From: Chitinophagaceae bacterium
Lineage (GTDB): Bacteria > Bacteroidota > Bacteroidia > Chitinophagales > Chitinophagaceae
Direction: 5' to 3'
NCBI GenBank assembly: GCA_025360525.1
Contig: JANYCA010000132.1
Coordinates: 1-58,799 of the forward strand
DNA: 58,799 bases
A model generated the notes under the pieces. It saw only the letters and a list, made by a program, of their open reading frames with translations, was not told the origin of the DNA and did not search any database. The position numbers were made by a program, and so were the translations under genes. This document shows positions 45,960-53,586 of the stretch, in pieces (position 1 is the stretch's first letter; each line of letters starts with the position of its first letter).

Positions 45960-46802
45960 ATGATTGTATTTAAACAGGTTCAACAACTGATGGCCGAACT
46001 TACTAACCGAAGGAGCAAAGGTTTTACCATCGCATTTGTTCCTACAATGGGCGCATTGCACCAAGGCCATATATCGTTATTGGAAAAAGCGAACGCATTA
46101 AACACCGTTATTGTTACAAGTATTTTTGTTAACCCAACTCAATTTAACGAGTCCGGGGATTTTGACAAATACCCCAAAACAATCGACAAGGATGTGTATA
46201 AATTAGAAAAAGCTGGCTGCGATATATTGCTTCTGCCATCTGTTATGGAAATGTATCCAAGTGGAAGCATGTTACATAATAGCTATGATCTGGGTTATTT
46301 AGATAAAATATTAGAAGGTGCCAGCAGACCGGGGCATTTCCAAGGCGTTTGCCAGGTAATGGATCGTTTACTCTGCATTGTGCAACCCGACAGGCTGGTA
46401 TTAGGTCAAAAGGATTACCAGCAATGTATGGTAATTTCCAAACTGGTATCCTTAACCAGCGCCCCTATCGAAATATTAATTCGAGATACTTTAAGAGAAC
46501 CGGATGGGCTTGCTATGAGCAGCAGAAATTTGCGACTTTCTAGTGAAGCAAGAACAAAAGCACCGCTAATTTACGAAACACTTGTTTGGATAAAGCAACA
46601 ACTAAAGCCCGGCACTTTAAAATCAATTAAAAAGCAGGCAGCAAATAATTTAAATTCAGGCGGCTTTAAAACAGACTACGTAGAGATAGCTAATGCAAAA
46701 TCTTTGCAGATTGTGGATGAATGGGATGGACAATCAGCATTGGTTATATTGATAGCTGCATTTATCGATGACATTCGATTAATAGACAATATGCTGGCCT
46801 AA
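45960..46802 (+). CDS. panC: Pantothenate synthetase
   Basis: ATP-dependent ligation of pantoate and beta-alanine to pantothenate, for coenzyme A. 280 residues. Motifs: PTMGALHQGHISLLEKA (HIGH-like), FVNPTQFNESGDFDKYP, the pantoate and ATP site VLGQKDYQQ, RDTLREPDGLAMSSRN with the KMSKS-like end. The family length and all catalytic residues fit. No panD (aspartate decarboxylase) follows, although that is a frequent neighbour in this phylum; beta-alanine must come from a gene outside the window or another route. Confidence 0.95.
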   Translation: MIVFKQVQQLMAELTNRRSKGFTIAFVPTMGALHQGHISLLEKANALNTVIVTSIFVNPTQFNESGDFDKYPKTIDKDVYKLEKAGCDILLLPSVMEMYPSGSMLHNSYDLGYLDKILEGASRPGHFQGVCQVMDRLLCIVQPDRLVLGQKDYQQCMVISKLVSLTSAPIEILIRDTLREPDGLAMSSRNLRLSSEARTKAPLIYETLVWIKQQLKPGTLKSIKKQAANNLNSGGFKTDYVEIANAKSLQIVDEWDGQSALVILIAAFIDDIRLIDNMLA

Positions 46803-46947
46803 AAACTCGGATAAGTAAAGTGAATAACAAAGCGATTGGTACAACGTTTTTTTTGTAAAGCAGCCAATAATAAAATACCCCTCGATAGATTTTGAAAATC
46901 GATATCTGCCTCTTAATCAACTAATACTTCGTAATTTGTATTTCAAT

Positions 46948-47970
46948 ATGAAAAAGAAATTGCTAACGGCTTTACAATACCTGTTGTTTTTGGGTTTAGG
47001 TATTTTTTTAGTTTGGTGGAGTATCAGCAAGATGGATGAAAAAAACTGGAACGAATGTAAAGAAGCAATGAAATCTGCCCGGTATGCACTTTTTATCCCC
47101 GTATTTTTTATACTTTCTGCCAGCCATATCAGCCGTGCAATCAGATGGAAAATTCTGATGAAACCAATGGGCTACAACCCCACCCTTTTAAATACTTTTT
47201 TTGCCGTGATGATAGGCTACCTGGCCAATGTTGCCGTTCCCCGATTGGGAGAAGTTTTAAAATGTACCATTTTGGGTAAATATGAAGAGGTACCTCCGGA
47301 TAAACTGGTTGGGACAATATTGGTGGAAAGAGCAGTAGATGTATTTTGCCTTCTGTTAATTTTTATAATCGCAATAGTAACACAGGCCGGCATTATTAGT
47401 GAATACGCAAGGGCAACATTACAAAAGAATTTCCTATCAGGCGGCACCAATTCATTGCTGATTAAGCTATCACTAATTGCGGTATTTTTTATAATCAGCT
47501 ATTTAATTTTCAGGTGGCTGTTCATTAAACATGGCAGTAGTAAATTTATTATTAAAATAAAAAACATTTTCCTCGGTGTTAAAGCTGGTATAGTAAGTAT
47601 TAAAAACCTGGAAAATAAGTGGACTTTTATTTTTCACAGTGTATTTATATGGTGCTGTTATCTTGGGGGCACGTATCTTGGGTTTCATGCAACACAAGGT
47701 ACAGGTGTATTGCCCGTTGCTGCTGTATTTCCAGTGTTAGCCTTTGCAAGTATTGGTATGATTATAACACCGGGCGGCATTGGAACTTATCCGCATTTTA
47801 TAATGGAAGTAATGATGCTTTACCAAATTGATAAGGGTCTTGCCTATGCAAATGGAACCCTGCAATGGCTTGCCCAGTTTCTGATTATCCTTGTAATTGG
47901 TTTTACATCGCTTTTGCTGCTTCCTTATTACAACAGAAAGAGAAAAAAGGAAGCTGCTTTAAACAATTAA
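46948..47970 (+). CDS. Flippase-like integral membrane protein (UPF0104 / LPG synthase TM domain)
   Basis: About 340 residues from ATG 46948 (a TTG four codons upstream is weaker). Eight or so hydrophobic helices with the family motif ASHISRAIRWKILMKPMGY, GYLANVAVPRLGEVLKCTIL, and the glycine-proline segment ITPGGIGTYPHFIMEVMML. It is the membrane domain found alone, without the lysylphosphatidylglycerol synthase catalytic domain. Related proteins are proposed lipid flippases; the lipid is unknown. It follows panC by 145 bp in the same direction. Confidence 0.88.
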   Translation: MKKKLLTALQYLLFLGLGIFLVWWSISKMDEKNWNECKEAMKSARYALFIPVFFILSASHISRAIRWKILMKPMGYNPTLLNTFFAVMIGYLANVAVPRLGEVLKCTILGKYEEVPPDKLVGTILVERAVDVFCLLLIFIIAIVTQAGIISEYARATLQKNFLSGGTNSLLIKLSLIAVFFIISYLIFRWLFIKHGSSKFIIKIKNIFLGVKAGIVSIKNLENKWTFIFHSVFIWCCYLGGTYLGFHATQGTGVLPVAAVFPVLAFASIGMIITPGGIGTYPHFIMEVMMLYQIDKGLAYANGTLQWLAQFLIILVIGFTSLLLLPYYNRKRKKEAALNN

Positions 47971-48032
47971 TTTTTGCAGCCAGATAAGTAAATCCATTTA
48001 GGATTTTATTTCGATTTTTCTATTAAGGTGCT

Positions 48033-48872
48033 TTATTTCAATATCCTCTTTATACCATTCGCATGTTCAATCAACTCCAGTAAGTATTCGTAATTCTCTT
48101 TCTCCAGGCAACTCTTAAACTTTCTTAACTGGGTGATATGCTCATTTAATACATCGAGTAAATTTTCCTTGTTTTGCATAAATATGGGCACCCACATAGC
48201 GGGGTTACTCTTTGCCAAACGAACTGTACTTTCGAAACCTCCACTGGCTAATTCAAAAATAGCATCTTCCTCTCTTTCCTTTTCCAGTACAGTATTAGCA
48301 AGCGCAAATGATGTAATGTGAGAAATATGACTAATATAGGCAGCATGTAAATCATGCGCTTTTGCATCCATATAAACAATGTGCATGCCCAATGTTTTGT
48401 AGATTTTTTCTACTGCCATCACCGCATCTATATCACTGTTTTCTTTGTTGCAAATTACAACAGCTTTATCTTCAAAAGCGCCCCTCATTGCAGCTTCCGG
48501 ACCACTGTATTCTGTACCCCACATGGGGTGGGTACTTACAAAGCGACGACCATTTTTATTACCGGCAGCCATCGCACAAATAGCATTTTTTGTAGATCCA
48601 ACATCCATCACTACCTGCCTGTCAATTCTATTTAAAATAGTTTCCAATACTGTTTCAGCAGCATTTACAGGTATTGCTATAATGACCACATCGGCAACGG
48701 CAATAGCTGCATTCATATCAAGCACTTCATCCACCAATCCTAACTCCAATGCTTTTTGCTGATGATGTAAATTATTATCTACCCCAATAACTTTTTTTGC
48801 CAACCCCTTTTCCTTTAATGACAGGCCCATAGAACCTCCAATTAATCCTAATCCAATGATGGTAATGTTCAT
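48033..48872 (-). CDS. tyrA: Prephenate dehydrogenase
   Basis: Oxidative decarboxylation of prephenate to 4-hydroxyphenylpyruvate, the tyrosine branch. 279 residues: dinucleotide-binding ITIIGLGLIGGSMGLSLKE at the N terminus, catalytic His region FVSTHPMWGTEYSGPEAA, and the helical dimerisation half with HDLHAAYISHISHITSFALA. No chorismate mutase or ACT domain is fused. Third gene of the operon; its start overlaps the aminotransferase stop by four bases (ATGA). Confidence 0.93.
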   Translation of the reverse strand: MNITIIGLGLIGGSMGLSLKEKGLAKKVIGVDNNLHHQQKALELGLVDEVLDMNAAIAVADVVIIAIPVNAAETVLETILNRIDRQVVMDVGSTKNAICAMAAGNKNGRRFVSTHPMWGTEYSGPEAAMRGAFEDKAVVICNKENSDIDAVMAVEKIYKTLGMHIVYMDAKAHDLHAAYISHISHITSFALANTVLEKEREEDAIFELASGGFESTVRLAKSNPAMWVPIFMQNKENLLDVLNEHITQLRKFKSCLEKENYEYLLELIEHANGIKRILK

Positions 48873-50047
48873 TTTGTTTGTTTAATTCTATTGATTGATT
48901 CAACAATTTTTTCTTCTGTTGCACAGAGGCTTACCCTTACATATTTATCACCGTTACTACCAAATATGCCACCAGGCGTTATAAAAACATTTGATTGATA
49001 CAATACCTCGTCGCTTAATGCATAGCCATCTTTATAAGAGTCCGGAACAGCGGCCCACACAAACATGCCCGCCTGGCTGGTATCAAAACGGCAGTTTAAT
49101 AAATGAAGCAATTCAAACACTTTTTCACGGCGGTTTTTATACACCTCATTTAGCTGCTGATGCCAGCGCTCATCCAGTTCTAATGCCTTTGCTGCAGCTA
49201 ATTGTATCGGTAAAAACATGCCACTGTCCATATTGCTTTTAAAGCGTAACACTTCATCAATCTTTGTTTTTGAAGCACAAAGCATACCCACCCTCCAGCC
49301 GGCCATATTATGACTTTTGCTCAATGAGTTTAATTCAATTACCACCTCCTTAGCACCTGCAACAGAAAGGATACTTACAGGATTTTCATTTAAAATAAAA
49401 CTGTAAGGATTGTCGTGAATTATAATAATGTCTTGTTGTTTTGCGAAAGAAATTAATTGCTCAAATATTTCCAGTTCGGGCAATTGCCCAGTTGGCATGT
49501 GTGGATAATTTACAAACATTCCACTTACCCGGTTTCCGGGGGCACGTTGTTCAAACTCCTGTATCAACTGGGTAATATTTTCAAAATCAGGATGATAATT
49601 ATTGGCCTCATTTAGATCGTAATAGAGCGGTGTTGCACCTGCAATTTTCACTGCACTGCTATAAGTTGGATAGCCAGGATTGGGGATCAGCACACCTACA
49701 CCTGCCTCAAAATAAGTCATGCAAATATGCATGATGCCTTCTTTACTGCCTATTAATGGAAGAATCTCTGTGTCGGCATCCAGCTCCACTGCGTACCACT
49801 TTTTATACCATCCGGCAACAGCGTTGCGTAAAACAGGGCTTCCTTTATAAGACTGATAAGCATGCACATTGGGTTTGGCACTCGCATCCTGCAATACTTT
49901 TATCACCTCCGGATGTGGAGGCATATCCGGACTTCCAATCCCAAGGCTAATTATATCTTTACCTTGTTTATTAAGTGTATCAATTTCCCGTAGTTTTTGA
50001 GAAAAATAATATTCCCCAATGCCTTCTAACCTTTTTGCAATCTGCAT
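48869..50047 (-). CDS. PLP-dependent aminotransferase, class I/II
   Basis: Encodes 392 residues. PLP-binding features of fold type I: IIIIHDNPYSFIL (Asp), NSLSKSHNMAGWRVGMLCAS (the Schiff-base Lys), and the carboxylate-binding Arg in KYVRVSLCATEEKI. Placed between pheA and tyrA, it most likely transaminates phenylpyruvate and hydroxyphenylpyruvate to Phe and Tyr, although the sequence type also resembles broad aspartate or diaminopimelate aminotransferases. Operon member, 46 bp after pheA and overlapping tyrA. Confidence 0.9.
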   Translation of the reverse strand: MQIAKRLEGIGEYYFSQKLREIDTLNKQGKDIISLGIGSPDMPPHPEVIKVLQDASAKPNVHAYQSYKGSPVLRNAVAGWYKKWYAVELDADTEILPLIGSKEGIMHICMTYFEAGVGVLIPNPGYPTYSSAVKIAGATPLYYDLNEANNYHPDFENITQLIQEFEQRAPGNRVSGMFVNYPHMPTGQLPELEIFEQLISFAKQQDIIIIHDNPYSFILNENPVSILSVAGAKEVVIELNSLSKSHNMAGWRVGMLCASKTKIDEVLRFKSNMDSGMFLPIQLAAAKALELDERWHQQLNEVYKNRREKVFELLHLLNCRFDTSQAGMFVWAAVPDSYKDGYALSDEVLYQSNVFITPGGIFGSNGDKYVRVSLCATEEKIVESINRIKQTK

Positions 50048-50093
50048 TTAATCTTTTTTTGAACCTGCACGCTTTTAAACGTCAGGCATTTGT

Positions 50094-50978
50094 TTAGTAA
50101 ACCTTCCCATTTTTATAAACCCCCAATACCTGCAATGCTTCTGTATTATTGCTGATTTCTTCCAAAACATTATCCAGTTGCTGTTTGGATTCAAACTCCA
50201 GATCGGCGTAAAACAAATATTTAAAGTCACTTCCCGGCATTGGCATACTCTGCAGTTTGCTTAGGTTGATGCCTCCTTCGGCTATTTTGGTTAAAACTTT
50301 TGCCAGGCTGCCTTTGGAGTGGTCGGTATGAAAATTAATGGAAGCCTTATTGCCATCCGGAATTTCCTTTACCATTTCTGCCCTTTGCAACACTAAAAAC
50401 CGGGTGTAATTATTTTTTAGTGTATGAATGTTGGGAGCAATATTGTGCAACTGATAAATTTCACCGGCAAGTTTGCTGGCAATTGCAGCAATATGTTTGC
50501 TTCGATGCTGGTGAACATGCTTTGCACTCAGCGCCGTATCTTCTGTCTCAACCAACTTCCAGTTGAATTTATCCAGGTAACCAAAGCATTGCTGTATCGC
50601 CATCGGATGACTGTGTACTTCCTTTATATCCTCCAGCTTTACTCCGGGATTTACAAGTAGGTTTTGCTTAATTTGCAAATAAACTTCTCCCACAATTTTA
50701 AGATTGCCTTTCTGTAATAAATTATAATTGGGCAAAATACTACCTGCAATTGAATTTTCTATTGCCATGATACCTCCTGCACTTTCCTTTTTATTTGATG
50801 CAATTTTTACAACCTCTCTGAATGTAGCACAACATATAACAGGAATTGAATTATGGAAAAACTGCCTGGCAGCTTCCTGGTGAAAACACCCTTCATATCC
50901 TTGTATGGCTATTCCTTTTTGTTCAACTTCACTTGTACCTGGCTTTGCTTTAGTTTCGTTGTGATGCTGTTTCTTCAT
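50094..50978 (-). CDS. pheA: Prephenate dehydratase
   Basis: Converts prephenate to phenylpyruvate, the phenylalanine branch. 294 residues: N-terminal catalytic domain (IAIQGYEGCFHQEAARQFF, MAIENSIAGSILPNYNLL, and the catalytic Thr in NNYTRFLVLQR) and a C-terminal ACT domain (HSKGSLAKVLTKIAEGGINLSKLQSMPM) for feedback inhibition by Phe. No chorismate mutase is fused, although an unusual 20-residue polar extension leads in. It is first in the operon pheA - aminotransferase - tyrA and is preceded by the attenuator at 51015-51147. Confidence 0.94.
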   Translation of the reverse strand: MKKQHHNETKAKPGTSEVEQKGIAIQGYEGCFHQEAARQFFHNSIPVICCATFREVVKIASNKKESAGGIMAIENSIAGSILPNYNLLQKGNLKIVGEVYLQIKQNLLVNPGVKLEDIKEVHSHPMAIQQCFGYLDKFNWKLVETEDTALSAKHVHQHRSKHIAAIASKLAGEIYQLHNIAPNIHTLKNNYTRFLVLQRAEMVKEIPDGNKASINFHTDHSKGSLAKVLTKIAEGGINLSKLQSMPMPGSDFKYLFYADLEFESKQQLDNVLEEISNNTEALQVLGVYKNGKVY

Positions 50979-51014
50979 TGTTGATTTACTGGTATCTGAA
51001 TGTTAAAAAAATAT

Positions 51015-51053
51015 AACGAAAAATCCCCCGGTTGTGGCGGGGGATTTTTCGTT
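51015..51053 (-). terminator. Attenuator terminator in the pheA leader
   Basis: A perfect 16-bp-arm hairpin (AACGAAAAATCCCCCG and its complement) with a 7-nt loop, followed on the minus strand by ATATTTTTTT. It ends 36 nt before the pheA start and begins 14 nt after the leader peptide stop. The upstream gene already has its own terminator at 51238-51261, so this one must act on transcripts that start between them. Confidence 0.9.
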
Positions 51054-51090
51054 ATTGATTTACTTTTTATCTTTTACAAAAAACCACCCG
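51038..51090 (-). promoter_or_regulatory. Antiterminator pairing of the pheA leader
   Basis: Leader segment CGGGUGGUUUUUUGU (51090-51076, codons 20-24 of the leader peptide) can pair with ACGAAAAAUCCCCCG (51052-51038), which is most of the 5' arm of the terminator: 14 of 15 positions pair, two of them G-U, with one U-C mismatch. The two structures exclude each other. Confidence 0.75.
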
Positions 51091-51147
51091 GCTGCTTTTA
51101 AAAAAGTAGCTAAAATAAGAGTGGAAATAGTTTGTTGTATGTATCAT
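51067..51147 (-). CDS. Phe/Tyr-rich leader peptide of the pheA operon
   Basis: A 26-codon ORF (ATG 51147, TAA 51067-51069) contains YFHSYFSYFF at residues 7-16 and one further Phe at 23: five Phe and three Tyr codons. It lies just ahead of an intrinsic terminator and the pheA - aminotransferase - tyrA operon, whose products make Phe and Tyr. Scarce charged tRNA-Phe or tRNA-Tyr would stall the ribosome on codons 7-16 and leave codons 20-24 free for the antiterminator; otherwise the ribosome runs to the stop and covers them. A local stem over the control codons (GCUACUUUU and AAAAGCAGC, one mismatch) could serve as the pausing structure. The peptide itself needs no function. Confidence 0.82.
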   Translation of the reverse strand: MIHTTNYFHSYFSYFFKSSRVVFCKR

Positions 51148-51237
51148 TTGAAGACTGAAAGTAAGCAAGAAATAATTACCGACCAATATTTTTTAAAAAG
51201 CCTTTTTGTCTAGGTGATCATATATCGGCAAAAAAAT

Positions 51238-51287
51238 GTCGCCCCTAAGAATAGGGGCGACTTTAACGATTGCTTGCCATATGAAAA
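51238..51287 (-). terminator. Terminator of the small lipoprotein gene with the shared 25-nt element
   Basis: The 25-nt element (51287-51263) is identical to the one at 38681-38657 and is followed by a hairpin with arms GTCGCCCCTA and TAGGGGCGAC and a 4-nt loop, then ATTTTTTT on the minus strand. Confidence 0.88.
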
Positions 51288-51335
51288 CTCTTATATAGAA
51301 CCGGTTGAATCAAGCAAGCAACAAACCGGCTTAAA

Positions 51336-51548
51336 TTATTTCTTAATTACTGAATCAACTTTCTTAGTCAATGAATCAACTGCTTTTACAGTAGAATCAA
51401 CAGTAGCAGCCATTGGAGCAGCTTTAGCAGCAGAATCAGCAGCAGCAGCAGCAGCAATAGAGTCAGTGTTTACAGTAGCTGTAGTTTCAGCTGAATTACA
51501 AGCTGCGAAAGCGGCAGCGATAACGAATACAAAAAGGATTTTTTTCAT
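51336..51548 (-). CDS. Small Lpp-like lipoprotein
   Basis: Encodes 70 residues. A signal peptide ends in the lipobox AAFAAC (Cys17), so the mature protein is only 54 residues. An Ala-rich segment (30-48) is followed by three exact heptads beginning VDS at residues 50, 57 and 64 and ending in two lysines. The design resembles Braun's lipoprotein (small, lipid anchor, coiled coil, C-terminal Lys), but there is no sequence homology that I can claim. The minus-strand frame is preferred over the longer plus-strand ORF (51214-51600) because it has a complete export signal, lipobox and terminator. It could be an abundant envelope structural lipoprotein. Confidence 0.8.
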   Translation of the reverse strand: MKKILFVFVIAAAFAACNSAETTATVNTDSIAAAAAADSAAKAAPMAATVDSTVKAVDSLTKKVDSVIKK

Positions 51549-51683
51549 TTTTTGTGATTTTTTAATTTTTAAATTATACTCATTAATACAAGCGCTTTAA
51601 AAAGGTAACCCGATTCTCAAAAATATTTTTTTTTCAGCGTTTTGGGTTACTATTGCATCTATTAATGTATTAATGATTGTCCG

Positions 51684-52247
51684 GTGAGTACTACAGAACA
51701 AGAACTACAATTACTGAAAGGATTAGCAATAAGCGATAAGCAGGCTATTGAGACTATTTATCGTGAAAACTATTCTATGATTCAGTCTTTTGTTATCAAT
51801 AATAACGGTTCTGCAGATGATGCCCGTGATATTTTTCAGGAAGCGATGGTTGTGTTATATGAAAAGTCAAAAGACACCACATTTTCGTTAAACTGTCAAA
51901 TTAAAACGTATGTATATTCCATATGCCGGAGATTATGGCTTAAAAGATTACAACAACTTAATAAATATAGCACCCAGGTTGAAAGCCTTGAAGAGACTGT
52001 TTTTGTGGAGGATGAAATGGAGGAGCATGAGAAAAGAGACAATGATTTTACGTTGATGGACCAGGCCATGAGTAAAATAGGCGAGCCGTGTAAAAGTTTA
52101 TTGGATGCTTATTATCTGCAAAAAAAGAGTATGCAGGATATTGCCGCTAATTTTGGCTATACAAATGCAGACAATGCAAAAACGCAGAAGTATAAGTGTT
52201 TAATCAGGTTAAAAAAATTGTTTTTTGCACAATACAAAAATGCTTAA
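51684..52247 (+). CDS. ECF-type RNA polymerase sigma factor
   Basis: Encodes 187 residues from GTG 51684; no ATG fits the frame. Region 2 is seen at about 20-85 (AIETIYRENYSMIQSFVINNNG, ADDARDIFQEAMVVLYEKSKD), and region 4 at about 130-180 (LLDAYYLQKKSMQDIAANFGYTNADNAKTQKYKCLIRLKKL, with a helix-turn-helix). The adjacent downstream gene, only two bases beyond the stop, encodes an anti-sigma-like domain fused to a protease, so it probably holds this factor inactive until a signal arrives. Confidence 0.92.
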   Translation: MSTTEQELQLLKGLAISDKQAIETIYRENYSMIQSFVINNNGSADDARDIFQEAMVVLYEKSKDTTFSLNCQIKTYVYSICRRLWLKRLQQLNKYSTQVESLEETVFVEDEMEEHEKRDNDFTLMDQAMSKIGEPCKSLLDAYYLQKKSMQDIAANFGYTNADNAKTQKYKCLIRLKKLFFAQYKNA

Positions 52248-52249
52248 GT

Positions 52250-53356
52250 ATGGATGAGATTATTTTAATTGAAACAGTTGAGCGGTATTTGAGCGGAGAA
52301 ATGACCACTCAGGAACGGGCTTTTTTTGAAGACCTCAGAAAAAACAATGCTGAAGTAGACCAATTAGTGGTGGAGCATTCCTATTTTCTTGAAGGCCTGC
52401 ATAAATATGGCATCCTTAAAACATTTAAACATACCCTGCAGGAAGTTGACGCAAAACTTACTGAAGAAGGGGTAACTGCAATACCTGCCTTAACCGGAAA
52501 AGCTAAGGTGGTAAAACTGTGGCAAAAATACAAACGCAGCATTGCCGTAGCAGCTTCAATCGCCGGTTTTATTTCCTTGCTTACATCTGGCCTTATGGTT
52601 ACCTACTCTAAAAAAAGTGGAAATGAATACTACAGCCAATTAGTAGAAAAAATTAACGTAACCAATCAGGAACTAATTAAATTAAATACAAATAGAAACA
52701 ACGGCGCAACCTTTAAACCCGAAGTAAAGGTTGATTACAGGGCTACCGGCTTTTTGATAGACGGAAGCGGATATATTATTACCAACGCTCACGTACTCAA
52801 CAAAATGAAAAACATTTATGTAGAGAATAATAAAGGCGATTATTTTAGCGCTGAGAATATTTATATAGACAATGTATTGGATTTGGCTATTCTTAAAATT
52901 GAGGATACGGCTTATAAAACCATCACCAACTTACCATTTACCATTAAGAATAATAATGCCGATTTAGGTGAGGAATTTTTTACACTCGGATTCCCAAGAA
53001 ATGAAATTGTTTATGGTGAAGGTTATGTAAGTGCCAAATCGGGTAGTGATGGTGATAGCACTGCCTACCAGCTTACCGTGTCTGCCAACCCCGGTAATAG
53101 TGGTGGTCCTGTTATTAACCGCAATGGTGAATTAATCGGTATTATCACAGCAAAAGATTCAAAAGCTGATGGCGTAGTTTATGCAGCCAAAGCAAAGAAT
53201 ATTTTTATGCTGGTTGATCAGTTGAAAAAAGAAGATGCCAAATATCAACAAATTAAAATGCCGGTACACAACGATCTTAAAAAATTAGATCGGGTGCAGC
53301 AGGTAAAAAAGATGGAAGATGTAGTGTTTATGGTAGTGGGAGCCACTAATAGATAA
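52250..53356 (+). CDS. Anti-sigma-like domain fused to a trypsin-like periplasmic protease
   Basis: About 368 residues from ATG 52250 (a TTG reading 18 codons upstream lies inside the sigma gene). Residues 1-60 (LIETVERYLSGEMTTQERAFFEDLR) match the N-terminal pattern of Bacteroidota anti-sigma factors. Residues about 97-119 are one membrane helix (SIAVAASIAGFISLLTSGLM). Residues about 155-325 are a trypsin-like (S1C) domain with the complete triad: H181 in TNAHVL, D211 in NVLDLAIL, S284 in GNSGGP. No PDZ domain follows. Topology places the anti-sigma part in the cytoplasm and the protease in the periplasm. In the known E. coli circuit the protease DegS and the anti-sigma RseA are separate proteins; here they would be one. 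The protease may sense envelope damage and alter its own anti-sigma part. Confidence 0.85.
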   Translation: MDEIILIETVERYLSGEMTTQERAFFEDLRKNNAEVDQLVVEHSYFLEGLHKYGILKTFKHTLQEVDAKLTEEGVTAIPALTGKAKVVKLWQKYKRSIAVAASIAGFISLLTSGLMVTYSKKSGNEYYSQLVEKINVTNQELIKLNTNRNNGATFKPEVKVDYRATGFLIDGSGYIITNAHVLNKMKNIYVENNKGDYFSAENIYIDNVLDLAILKIEDTAYKTITNLPFTIKNNNADLGEEFFTLGFPRNEIVYGEGYVSAKSGSDGDSTAYQLTVSANPGNSGGPVINRNGELIGIITAKDSKADGVVYAAKAKNIFMLVDQLKKEDAKYQQIKMPVHNDLKKLDRVQQVKKMEDVVFMVVGATNR

Positions 53357-53380
53357 AAGCCCTGCAAACAACATAGAAAA

Positions 53381-53408
53381 AAGCTGTGCATTTAATTATG
53401 CACAGCTT
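53381..53408. terminator. Bidirectional terminator
   Basis: Perfect arms AAGCTGTGCAT and ATGCACAGCTT with a 6-nt loop, T-runs on both strands. It ends the sigma/protease operon and may also end the nucleotidyltransferase gene from the other side. Confidence 0.9.
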
Positions 53409-53586
53409 TTTTATTGTTCAAATACTTTCCCAAAACACACTGATCAAAGCGTTTGCAAACAATAAAATTACCAGTGCCACAGTGCCTCTTTATCGGGTGA
53501 AAATAAAAATGCTGGTAAATCCTTAACTCGTTTTATAAAGTTTGAATTTAACCAGCATTTATGCGTACTGCTACATGTATAATTTA

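Noticed and set aside
51214..51600. 128-codon plus-strand ORF
   Set aside because: Ala/Glu/Ser-rich antisense of the small lipoprotein gene, which has a signal peptide, lipobox and terminator.
51673..51687. Four-codon upstream ORF (ATG 51673) overlapping the sigma factor start
   Set aside because: Too short to distinguish from chance, with no regulatory structure around it.
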